From UBA4719 sp038249115 (lineage in GTDB: Bacteria; Actinomycetota; Actinomycetes; Actinomycetales; Dermatophilaceae), in NCBI GenBank assembly GCA_038249115.1, contig JBBRWQ010000138.1, positions 1 to 5,800 on the forward strand: a DNA stretch of 5,800 bases, given 5' to 3'. Made by a program: the position numbers and the translations under genes. Under the pieces are notes generated by a model, which ran no database searches, was not told where the DNA came from, and saw nothing but the letters and a program-made list of their open reading frames with translations. Below, in pieces: positions 1 through 5,734 of the stretch; within the stretch, counting starts at the first letter, position 1; every line of letters begins with the position of its first letter.

Positions 1-1
1 C

Positions 2-130
2 GCGATGTTCGCGCTGTCCGCGTTCGTGATCGGTCCTGCGATCGGCGGCTCCAGCGCCAACAACAACTCGGGCACCAGCACCAACGCGCCTTCACCGGCC
101 GAGGAGCACGCCAGTCATCACCCAGGCTAA
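2..130 (+). CDS. C-terminal end of an unrecognised protein (5' truncated by window edge)
   Basis: The frame is open from the window edge to a TAA at 128-130, giving about 42 residues. The visible part starts with a hydrophobic stretch (AMFALSAFVIGPAIGG) that could be the end of a membrane helix. A polar Ser/Asn/Thr/Pro-rich linker follows, and the last residues contain three histidines (HASHHPG). A His-bearing tail after a membrane segment is seen in some small metal-associated membrane proteins, but this piece is too short and too low in complexity to assign a family. It lies upstream of the methyltransferase on the same strand, so it could belong to the same transcription unit. That this frame is really coded is inferred from its composition and stop position only. 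Confidence 0.45.
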   Translation, partial: AMFALSAFVIGPAIGGSSANNNSGTSTNAPSPAEEHASHHPG

Positions 131-210
131 GCGAGCAGGCGTGGAACATGAGCGAGAGCCTCGTCCGACCGACCGCAGCGATCCGCATCGCCGAAAGAGG
201 AGACCATGAC

Positions 211-294
211 ATGAACAGCCCACAGGGCGCGGCGATTACGGTTGGTTTCGCGCACGACGGCTCGGGGCCGATCGCGGCCGACCAGGGTCGGTGA
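211..294 (+). CDS. Small ORF (27 aa) with strong RBS, possible leader peptide or gene remnant
   Basis: An ATG at 211 follows a strong Shine-Dalgarno run, AAAGAGGAGA (194-203), at an ideal 7-base spacing. The product begins MNSPQGAAITVGFAHDG and ends at a TGA at 292-294, only 4 bases before the ATG of the methyltransferase at 299. The methyltransferase has just a poorly spaced GTGAGGG (291-297) before it, so this short ORF may feed ribosomes to it by translational coupling. The same frame is open back to an ATG at 148 (48 aa in total) with a weaker RBS. A nearer ATG at 206 gives only Met-Thr-stop. I recognise no family. It could also be the surviving start of a gene cut by a deletion. Confidence 0.35.
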   Translation: MNSPQGAAITVGFAHDGSGPIAADQGR

Positions 295-298
295 GGGC

Positions 299-997
299 AT
301 GAATCAGGACTACGGGCTCTGGCCGCTGGTGGTGCTCGACAGCGTCGTGATGATCGTGTTCGCGGCCAGTTTCTTCCACCCGCGCACCAAACGGGACTGG
401 CGGGCGTTGGGTGGTTTCTCGGCGTTCATGGTGGCGCTGTTTACCGAGATGTACGGCGCTCCGCTGACCATCTATCTGCTGTCCGGCTGGTTCGGTTCCC
501 GGGTCCCGGCCCTCAAAGCCACGCACAGTGGCGGGCACTTGTGGAACGACCTGATCGGCTGGCAGGGCGACCCTCACATGAGCCCGTTCCACCTGGCCAG
601 CTATGTCGGGATCGGCGGTGGCCTCTGGCTTATCGCCGCAGCGTGGCGGCACCTTCACGCCGCGGCTCAGCACGACCAGCTCGCCACCACCGGCCCGTAT
701 GCCTGGGTGCGGCACCCGCAGTACCTGGGGTTCTTGCTGGTGATGGCCGGATGGCTGCTGCAGTGGCCGACGATCCCGACCCTCGCCATGTTCCCGATCC
801 TGGCCGTCGTCTATGCCCGGCTCGCCCGCTCTGAAGAACGCGAGGTCGAGGCATTGTTCGGCCCGCAGTGGACCGCCTACACGACCCAGGTGCACCGCTA
901 CCTGCCACACCGCCCACCCGAGCAGCGACCGGACCCACCGGTCGGGGGTGAGGAGGCCCAGGCCCTCAGCAAGGAGAACCGCCATGCAAGTCCCTAG
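299..997 (+). CDS. Isoprenylcysteine carboxyl methyltransferase (ICMT/PEMT)-like membrane methyltransferase
   Basis: The product is 232 residues, an integral membrane protein with about four to five hydrophobic segments (roughly residues 5-23, 38-65, 97-115 and 144-172). The C-terminal half holds the family hallmark: GPYAWVRHPQY at 132-142, then a hydrophobic hairpin, then the SEERE acidic pair at about 178-182 with FGPQWTAYTTQV and a final RYLPHRP. In ICMT/PEMT-type enzymes the RHPxY and EE elements form the S-adenosylmethionine site. Bacterial members have no prenylated protein substrate, so the true acceptor is unknown. The ATG at 299 is chosen because the protein from there starts just before the first membrane helix. 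An in-frame TTG at 242 would add 19 polar residues of no visible purpose. From memory, such genes often lie in actinobacterial metal-resistance clusters, which fits this context. The family call is firm; the role is not. Confidence 0.85.
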   Translation: MNQDYGLWPLVVLDSVVMIVFAASFFHPRTKRDWRALGGFSAFMVALFTEMYGAPLTIYLLSGWFGSRVPALKATHSGGHLWNDLIGWQGDPHMSPFHLASYVGIGGGLWLIAAAWRHLHAAAQHDQLATTGPYAWVRHPQYLGFLLVMAGWLLQWPTIPTLAMFPILAVVYARLARSEEREVEALFGPQWTAYTTQVHRYLPHRPPEQRPDPPVGGEEAQALSKENRHASP

Positions 998-1094
998 CGC
1001 GGTGGATGGCAACCAGGCCAGGACTGCTCGCCCGACACCGGTGCAGCCGGGACTTGGAGACGAGTGCCGTCCGTCCGACAGATATCGCGATTGA
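984..1094 (+). CDS. Small ORF (36 aa) with strong RBS overlapping the methyltransferase end
   Basis: The ATG at 984 has a textbook Shine-Dalgarno, AAGGAG (971-976), 7 bases upstream, placed inside the end of the methyltransferase gene. The ORF overlaps that gene by 14 bases in another frame and ends with TGA at 1092-1094. The product starts MQVPSAVDGNQARTARP. It is polar with no membrane segment, contains one cysteine, and matches no family I know. The RBS and overlap look like a normal operon junction, so this is either a real small protein or the first codons of a downstream gene whose remainder has been lost. The 205 bases that follow, up to the ABC gene, show no gene. Confidence 0.3.
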   Translation: MQVPSAVDGNQARTARPTPVQPGLGDECRPSDRYRD

Positions 1095-1204
1095 CAGCAT
1101 GGCGAAGGACAGCCTCTGATGACCGGGCCGTGCGGGACTGGTGGGATTGCCGCCGAATGCCACCGGCACCACGGCATGCACCTGAACGTGGTGCTATGTC
1201 AGGG

Positions 1205-1228
1205 ATACCCCCTACCCCCATGGGGTAT
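1205..1228 (+). promoter_or_regulatory. CsoR/RcnR-family-type operator
   Basis: The site contains TACCCC (1213-1218) and its exact inverted partner GGGGTA (1222-1227), separated by three bases (CAT). A further ATACCCCC lies directly to the left (1205-1212), so the left half-site is present twice in tandem. Inverted repeats of the form TACCC-spacer-GGGTA with C and G tracts are the known mark of operators bound by CsoR-family repressors: Cu(I)-sensing CsoR, persulfide-sensing CstR and relatives. It sits 75 bases before the ABC operon and overlaps a -10 box, as a repressor site would. No CsoR gene is in the window, so the regulator would act from elsewhere. The ligand, copper or sulfane sulfur, cannot be told from the site. 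Confidence 0.65.
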
Positions 1229-1231
1229 ATT
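1226..1231 (+). promoter_or_regulatory. Putative -10 box of the ABC operon promoter
   Basis: TATATT is one base off the consensus TATAAT and stands out in this GC-rich region. It overlaps the right half of the GC-tract operator, so a bound repressor would cover it. No good -35 hexamer lies 16-19 bases upstream (the sequence there is about GGATAC). Transcription would start near 1238, leaving a leader of about 65 bases before the ATG at 1303. Confidence 0.4.
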
Positions 1232-1302
1232 TTCTTGGTGTTGAGCCTGCCCTCCCGGTCGCTGAGCACCGATGGGCGGTTCTGGCTGGAGAAGAGGCTG
1301 TG

Positions 1303-1980
1303 ATGCTTGAAGGAGCGCCGCCGGCAGCACGTGTCATCCCGTCGCGCCGTCAGGTCCTCGGGGTCCAGAGCGTCAGCAAGGCGTTTCGTCGCGGGGCACC
1401 GTGGCATCGCCGGACGTTCCCGGTGCTGGATGGGGCGACCCTGCATGTCGACGCGGGAGAACTCGTCGGGCTCGTGGGGGAGAACGGGTCGGGCAAGAGC
1501 ACGCTGATGCAGATCATCGTGGGACTGATCGGCCGCGACGGTGGGGCCGTCGACCGACCGCCGCGCCTCGGCTACTGCCCACAGTTGCCCCTGCTATGGG
1601 ACAAGCTCACCATTGCCGAACACTTCGAGCTCTTCGCGCAGGCCTACGGTCTCGATCCGGTGGCAGCGCGGGGCTCACGCGACGCCCTCCTCGAGGAGCT
1701 GCGGTTCGAGAAGTACCTCGGGTACCGCGTCGAGGCGCTCTCCGGCGGCACCCGACAGAAGCTCAACCTGGCGCTGGCGCTGGTGCACCAGCCCCAGCTC
1801 CTGCTTCTCGACGAGCCCTACTCGGGCTTCGACTGGGAGACCTACCTCCGGTTCTGGGACATGGCCGAGCAGCGCAGGCGGGACGGCATGGGGATCCTCA
1901 TCGTCAGGCACATGCTTTCGGAGCGGGAGCGCCTCACGCGCGTCTACGAACTACGCCAGGGGCGGTGCGAGATCGCATGA
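1303..1980 (+). CDS. ABC transporter ATP-binding protein (exporter type)
   Basis: The product is 225 residues, one complete nucleotide-binding domain. Walker A is GENGSGKST at 59-67, the Q-loop lies in GYCPQ, and the signature LSGGT is at 146-150. Walker B is LLLLDEP at 166-172, followed by the D-loop SGFD; the switch histidine is H203 in IVRHM. All catalytic elements are present, so the enzyme should hydrolyse ATP and power the two membrane proteins encoded next. The start is the ATG at 1303, five bases after GGAGAAGAGG (1288-1297); a GTG at 1300 would add one residue. The stop overlaps the next gene by 4 bases (ATGA), so the genes are translationally coupled. No substrate-binding protein is encoded nearby, which argues for export. 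The CsoR-like operator upstream suggests induction by copper or persulfide; the substrate itself is unknown. Confidence 0.92.
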   Translation: MLEGAPPAARVIPSRRQVLGVQSVSKAFRRGAPWHRRTFPVLDGATLHVDAGELVGLVGENGSGKSTLMQIIVGLIGRDGGAVDRPPRLGYCPQLPLLWDKLTIAEHFELFAQAYGLDPVAARGSRDALLEELRFEKYLGYRVEALSGGTRQKLNLALALVHQPQLLLLDEPYSGFDWETYLRFWDMAEQRRRDGMGILIVRHMLSERERLTRVYELRQGRCEIA

Positions 1981-2672
1981 CCCGCACCGCCACCTTCGCC
2001 CGTGAACAGCTCCGGACGCCGTTCACGCTGGTGCTGCTGGTCGCGGTGCCGGCGTTCTTCGTGGCCGCGGCGGCCGGCGTTCTGAGCGACTTCGCTCGGG
2101 CCCTGGGCGGTGGCCTCGCCGGCGGCGCCTCCGCGGCCCTGGCGACCGGCTGGGCGGCCGCCTTCGTCTCCGGGAGCCTCGGCTTCTTCCAGGCCACCTC
2201 CTCCCGCGGCGCCGACCGGCGTCTCGCACTGGCCGGAGCGGGAGCCGGGCGAGTGGCCGCCTCACGGATCACGGCCTCGCTCGCGCTCGCCGTCGTGGCC
2301 GCCGCCGCCGGGCTCGTCGCCCTGCTGATCCGCCAGGGCGTGGTCCATCCCTGGCACGCTGCCGCCGCGGTCCTGGCCTTCGCGCTGATCTACCTGGCGG
2401 TCGGGATCCTCATCGGTGCGGTGATCAGCGGTCCGCTGGAAGGATCCCTCGCGGTGGTGTTCGTGTTCCTGCTCGACGTCTTCTCGGGACCCGGAATGGC
2501 CCCGCACGCGGCGTTCTACAGCGTGAGTCGCAAGGCCGCCGACCTACTCATCAGCGCCGCATCGGGCCAGTCCTCGCCCGCCTCGGACTGGTTCTCGCTC
2601 GGCGGCGTCGTGGCGGTCGCGTTGTCCAGCTCGTTCGCCGCCTTCGCCTACAGCGCCAGGAGCCGAGGATGA
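1977..2672 (+). CDS. ABC-type permease subunit, first of two paralogues
   Basis: The product is 231 residues and very hydrophobic, with about six predicted membrane helices (roughly 15-33, 46-64, 92-115, 122-145, 152-170 and 206-226). This fits the membrane part of an ABC-2-like exporter. The N-terminus carries REQLRTP (9-15) just before helix 1. A cytosolic loop after helix 2 has ADRRL (79-83), and a Leu-Asp pair sits in helix 5 (D167). The same three landmarks occur in the next gene, so the two are probably diverged copies that pair as a heterodimer around the ATPase. The ATG overlaps the ATPase stop as ATGA (1977-1980), which fixes the start; the gene ends in another ATGA with the following gene. 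It has no visible metal-binding Cys or His cluster and no signal peptide beyond helix 1. I cannot assign it to a named transporter. Confidence 0.85.
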   Translation: MTRTATFAREQLRTPFTLVLLVAVPAFFVAAAAGVLSDFARALGGGLAGGASAALATGWAAAFVSGSLGFFQATSSRGADRRLALAGAGAGRVAASRITASLALAVVAAAAGLVALLIRQGVVHPWHAAAAVLAFALIYLAVGILIGAVISGPLEGSLAVVFVFLLDVFSGPGMAPHAAFYSVSRKAADLLISAASGQSSPASDWFSLGGVVAVALSSSFAAFAYSARSRG

Positions 2673-3427
2673 GCCGCGTCTCCGTCGCCACGAGACTGGA
2701 CTTCCGCGAGCAGGGTCGCCGCCCGCTGCTTCTCGTCCTGCTCGTCGGCCTGCCGTTCTTCTTCGTCACCCGCTCCATCGCCCTCACGGCACCTCTGCCC
2801 CGCGAGGTCGAGGTTGCCGGCGGCGGCCACGTCCTGACCACCATGCGCGACATCCACGGCGCGGTGATGGCCGCCATCACCGTGTCCTTCCTGGCCGCGC
2901 TGCTCGGCGTGTTCGTGATCCAGTCCGTCCGGCAGGCAGATCGACGACTGGTGGTGGCCGGGTTCCGTCCCGTCGAGGTCCTGGTGCCACGCCTTCTCGT
3001 GCTCGGTGCAGCCAGCACGCTAGTGCTCACCGTCTCCCTGGCCGTCACAGCCCTGAGCTTCCAGCCGAAGCTGTGGATCGCGTTCGTCGTCGGGAACCTG
3101 TTGGCCGCGATCAGCTACGCGATGCTCGGCGCCCTCGCGGGCGCCGTCCTCGGCGGACTCGGTGCCACCTACCTCATGCTGTTCGCCGCCATGCTCGACA
3201 TCGGCATCGTGCAGAACCCCATGTTCGGCACCGGCGCGCCACCGACCTGGGGTACCCTGCTCCCCGGCTACGGCCCCGGTCAGGTCATCGTCGACGCCGC
3301 GTTCTCCGACCACTTCGACGCCTGGGCCGCGCTCGGGGTCGGCATTGGCTGGGCCGCCATCCTCGTGGCCGGCGTCGTGGTGGTCCTGGCCCGTGTCGTC
3401 GGGGTGGATTCGCACGCCTCGGGGTAA
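2669..3427 (+). CDS. ABC-type permease subunit, second of two paralogues
   Basis: The product is 252 residues with about six hydrophobic segments (roughly 19-39, 65-88, 103-128, 135-160, 162-180 and 222-245). It mirrors the preceding permease: REQGRRP (13-19) before helix 1, ADRRLVVAG (90-98) after helix 2, and a Leu-Asp pair in helix 5 (D177). It differs in having a longer external loop after helix 1 (about 40-62, with charged residues and a His) and a longer loop rich in Gly and Pro before the last helix. The ATG lies in the ATGA overlap at 2669-2672, so this is the third gene of a tightly coupled operon. It ends with TAA at 3425-3427; no clear terminator follows. It probably forms the other half of a heterodimeric membrane channel with the first permease. 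Confidence 0.85.
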   Translation: MSRVSVATRLDFREQGRRPLLLVLLVGLPFFFVTRSIALTAPLPREVEVAGGGHVLTTMRDIHGAVMAAITVSFLAALLGVFVIQSVRQADRRLVVAGFRPVEVLVPRLLVLGAASTLVLTVSLAVTALSFQPKLWIAFVVGNLLAAISYAMLGALAGAVLGGLGATYLMLFAAMLDIGIVQNPMFGTGAPPTWGTLLPGYGPGQVIVDAAFSDHFDAWAALGVGIGWAAILVAGVVVVLARVVGVDSHASG

Positions 3428-3453
3428 CCGGTACCGGCGCTGGGGCCACCATG

Positions 3454-3630
3454 TCAGAGTCGCTTCGCCATTGTGGATACCCCGGTTTGGTCACCGGCAG
3501 GGGATGCTGATGGTTCGGGTGGGGTTGGCTGGGGAACTTCGAGCCACTTAAGGGTCAGCGCGTTGACCGCCACGAGGGCAATCGATCCGGCCATCGTGAT
3601 CGCCGCGATCTCAGGGACGCTGGGTGCGTC
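3454..3630 (-). pseudogene. C-terminal remnant of a heavy-metal (P1B-type) P-type ATPase
   Basis: On the reverse strand a frame ends with TGA at 3456-3454 and reads VPEIAAITMAGSIALVAVNA and then LTLKWLEVP, followed by a Pro/Ser-rich tail of about 25 residues. The PEIAA-x-M-xx-S-xxx-VxxNAL pattern is what I know as the last membrane helix of copper/cadmium-type P-type ATPases (CopA/Ctp-like). Only about 55 residues match. None of the phosphorylation site (DKTGT), the CPx motif or the other helices exist in the window, because the sequence upstream of this piece is the zwf leader and gene. An in-frame LEPFG at 3675-3661 may be a further trace of the family, but its spacing is off. It lies convergent to the ABC operon, 26 bases past its stop. 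The family call rests on motif memory. Confidence 0.55.
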
Positions 3631-3703
3631 TGCCACATTTGGGCGGGACAGGTCCGGAGGCCCGAAAGGCTCTAGGTTTGGGAGGAGCCGCAACAACAGC
3701 TGC

Positions 3704-3710
3704 AAGGGAG
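3704..3710 (+). promoter_or_regulatory. RBS deciding the zwf start
   Basis: AAGGGAG lies five bases before the ATG at 3716. The same frame is open upstream to 3473, but those 81 codons encode a low-quality sequence that overlaps the ATPase remnant and is not like any Zwf N-terminus. The site therefore fixes the true start at 3716. Confidence 0.75.
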
Positions 3711-3715
3711 TGTCC

Positions 3716-5131
3716 ATGTCCAAAGACCAGCAGGCCCCGCGACCGGCCGACGCCTTCGTCTCGTTCGGTATCAGCGGGGACTTGGCGCGCAAGATGACCT
3801 TCGTCTCGCTCTACCAGCTTGAGCGCCGCGGGATGCTGGACTGTCCGATCCTCGGGGTCGCCGCAGAGGACTGGGCCGATGAGGACCTCCGGAAACGTGC
3901 TGCCGAGTCGGTGACCGCAGCGCTCGGCGAGGAGAAGGTCGACGAGGCTGCGCTGAGTCGTCTGCAGCAACGGATGACCTATGTCGGTGGCGACTTCACC
4001 GAACCGGCGACCTACACCGCCGTGAAGAAGGCTCTCGGAGACGCCACCGTGCCGGTGTTCTACCTGGAGATCCCGCCCTCGCTGTTCGGCACCGTTGTCC
4101 AGGGACTGGCCACCGCCGGTCTCACCGAGCAGGCCCGGGTGGTGGTCGAGAAGCCGTTCGGCCACGACCTCGAGTCTGCGCAGGAGCTCAATGCCAGGTT
4201 GCGGGCCATTCTGGGGGAGTCGCAGCTCTACCGGATCGACCACTTCCTGGGGAAGCTTTCGGTGCAGGACATCCTTCATCTCCGGTTCGCGAACACCGTG
4301 CTGGAGCCGCTGTGGAACCGCAACTACGTCAGCAGCGTGCAGATCACCCTGGCCGAGGACTTCGGCGTCGAGGACCGCGGCAAGTTCTATGACCCGGTCG
4401 GCGCTCTGCGCGACGTCGTCCAAAACCATCTGATGCAGGTTCTGGCGATGGTTGCCATGGAGCCACCGGCGCGCAGCGACCTGGACTCCCTGTCCAACCG
4501 CAAGCGCGACGTGTTCGCCGCGATGCCCGCAGCCAACCCCGACCACTACATACGCGGGCAGTATGACGGCTACCAGCGCGTCGCCGGCGTGGCCGATGGC
4601 TCCACGACGGAGACCTATTCGGCGATGCGCCTGGAGGTCGACAACTGGCGCTGGTCGGGCGTGCCGTTCTTCATCCGCGCAGGCAAGTCCCTGCCGCTGA
4701 CGCAGACCGAGGTGCGCCTGATCTTCCGGGCCGCGCCTGCTCTGGGTTTCTCCGCGTCCGACGAGGCGGTCGCTCCCAACCAGATCGTCCTGCTCATCGA
4801 TCCACGGGCCGGTGCACGCTGGGTGCTTCATGCCAAGCGGACCGACGGGCCCGGACTGCGGCCGATCGATCTGGACGTGGATTTCGGCACGCATGGTGAG
4901 CGTGTCCCGGCGCCCTACGAGGTGCTGCTGTACGCGGCGATGCAGGGAGACCAGAGCCACTTCAGCCGTGAGGACTCGGTCGAGGAGACCTGGCGGATCC
5001 TGGGCCCTTTGCTCGACCTACCCTCCGAGCCCAGCCCCTACGCCCCAGGGTCCTGGGGGCCGGCAGCGGCCGAACACCTGACTGCAGAGTTCGGTGGCTG
5101 GCATCAACCCTGGCTGCTGTCGGGAATCTGA
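3716..5131 (+). CDS. zwf: Glucose-6-phosphate dehydrogenase
   Basis: This cytosolic enzyme oxidises glucose 6-phosphate to 6-phosphogluconolactone with NADP+ (or NAD+), the entry step of the oxidative pentose phosphate pathway. The product is 471 residues, near the usual length. The N-terminal Rossmann fold has FGISGDLARKM (17-27), a variant of the family GxxGDLA motif. EKPFGHD lies at 145-151 and the active-site signature RIDHFLGK at 173-180. GALRDVVQNHL spans 229-239 and holds H238, the expected general base. FFIRAGK lies further on in the substrate domain. All expected catalytic residues are present. The GDLARKMTF form resembles mycobacterial Zwf1 rather than the longer Zwf2/OpcA-linked type, as I recall them. 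No gnd, tal, pgl or opcA gene lies in the window, so it stands alone. Its promoter is not evident. It could be a second, accessory copy giving NADPH under stress; that is inference. Confidence 0.96.
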   Translation: MSKDQQAPRPADAFVSFGISGDLARKMTFVSLYQLERRGMLDCPILGVAAEDWADEDLRKRAAESVTAALGEEKVDEAALSRLQQRMTYVGGDFTEPATYTAVKKALGDATVPVFYLEIPPSLFGTVVQGLATAGLTEQARVVVEKPFGHDLESAQELNARLRAILGESQLYRIDHFLGKLSVQDILHLRFANTVLEPLWNRNYVSSVQITLAEDFGVEDRGKFYDPVGALRDVVQNHLMQVLAMVAMEPPARSDLDSLSNRKRDVFAAMPAANPDHYIRGQYDGYQRVAGVADGSTTETYSAMRLEVDNWRWSGVPFFIRAGKSLPLTQTEVRLIFRAAPALGFSASDEAVAPNQIVLLIDPRAGARWVLHAKRTDGPGLRPIDLDVDFGTHGERVPAPYEVLLYAAMQGDQSHFSREDSVEETWRILGPLLDLPSEPSPYAPGSWGPAAAEHLTAEFGGWHQPWLLSGI

Positions 5132-5217
5132 GGGCCTAGCCACGCGGTTTCAGGCTGCGCAATTCCGCGCGGGTCCAGCGCTTGGCAGCCATGGCTTCAA
5201 CATTTGCGACTGACTCA

Positions 5218-5288
5218 GGTGCACGGGACTCCGAGGATCGTCTTACAAATCGTTTCGACGAACTCCTTCGCAGTCCCGAGCTTGCACC
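5218..5288. repeat. Long imperfect inverted repeat (hairpin)
   Basis: The left arm (5218-5242) begins GGTGCAC-GGGACT and ends TCGTC. The reverse complement of the right arm (5257-5288) begins GGTGCA, has an AGCT insertion, continues CGGGACT and ends TTCGTC. Apart from three small indels and one mismatch, the arms pair over about 23 bases around a 14-base loop (5243-5256). No T-run follows on either strand, so it is not a classical rho-independent terminator. It may be a structured RNA element, a terminator of another kind, a recombination site, or the two facing ends of a lost mobile element. Confidence 0.6.
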
Positions 5289-5477
5289 CCGCGAGGGAGA
5301 GTTGAGAGCGTGAGAATGCTGATGGGATTGGATGGCGCTGACGCGCTGCTGCAGCCTAGCCGCAGGTCATACCGCGACCGCTCGTCAGGTCGGTGGGCTT
5401 CACGTCCAAAGAGCTTTCGGTTCGAAGTTCCGTGCAACATCTCACGGCGAATAGGGGTATATGGCGGTCAAAAAAAG

Positions 5478-5690
5478 TCACTCACCCGGCCCGCGGGCAC
5501 GGTCTCGAGAATACCAAAGCTGCAGGTCACCCCTGAAGGAGCGTGGCCGTGTCAAGCCGCTGGCGACCACAGGTTTGGGCTTCTTCGACCGCGGCGCACG
5601 AACAATGTGGGTGGGCGAAGACATCGCCCGCAAGTAACGCTTCGCGATCGCCTTCGTGACTGCCTGCCGCTGCCCCATCGTCAGTCCCAT
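5478..5690 (-). pseudogene. Decayed transposase/integrase N-terminus
   Basis: Read on the reverse strand from ATG 5690, the frame gives MGLTMGQRQAVTKAIAKRYL. This closely resembles the start of a common actinobacterial DDE-type transposase family (MxMxQRQAVTxAIAxRYxRA, as I remember it). Full members run on with a helix-turn-helix (the ILDELxxxTGWHRxxARKAL region). Here that part is missing: after RA the frame passes to THIVRAPRSKKPKPVVASGL, which recalls the basic linker (VRPRAPRxxKY) found after the helix-turn-helix. The frame then becomes unlike the family and stops at 5478. The piece therefore looks internally deleted and truncated, and it cannot be an active transposase. The family match is from memory. 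Confidence 0.5.
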
Positions 5691-5734
5691 CACCTGGGCC
5701 TACCCGCGACCCCGACCCTGGTCCCGCAGGCGCG

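Noticed and set aside
236..1177. Long reverse-strand open frame (313 codons) opposite the methyltransferase
   Set aside because: It is an antisense shadow of a high-GC gene. Its product is rich in Arg, Pro, Gly and His with no family pattern, while the forward gene has clear motifs.
1401..1976. In-frame extension upstream of the first permease
   Set aside because: It overlaps the ABC ATPase in another frame and has an Arg/Ala-rich random product. The ATGA overlap at 1977 is the natural start.
3428..3437. CCGGTACCGG palindrome just after the ABC operon
   Set aside because: It is only 10 bases with no loop or T-run, so it is not a terminator; it may be chance.
3476..3482. ATACCCC as an operator half-site
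   Set aside because: It is a single half-site inside the ATPase remnant, without a GGGGTAT partner.
3611..4960. Reverse-strand frame of 449 codons across zwf
   Set aside because: It lies opposite a fully recognisable zwf and its product has no domain pattern. It is an artefact of GC-rich codon use.
5136..5192. Reverse-strand ORF of 18 residues, MAAKRWTRAELRSLKPRG
   Set aside because: It reads like the start of a DNA-binding protein, but it stops after 18 residues and has no good RBS. It might be a gene-start remnant but cannot be supported.
5415..5435. GGTTCGAAG resembling a tRNA T-loop
   Set aside because: The flanking bases do not form a T-stem, and no acceptor or anticodon arm can be built around it.
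5243..5440. Reverse-strand ORF of 65 codons
   Set aside because: It has no RBS or recognisable product, and it overlaps the right arm of the hairpin.
5450..5463. ATAGGGGTATAT as a second CsoR-type site
   Set aside because: Only one GGGGTAT half-site is present; the inverted TACCCC partner is absent and no gene follows.
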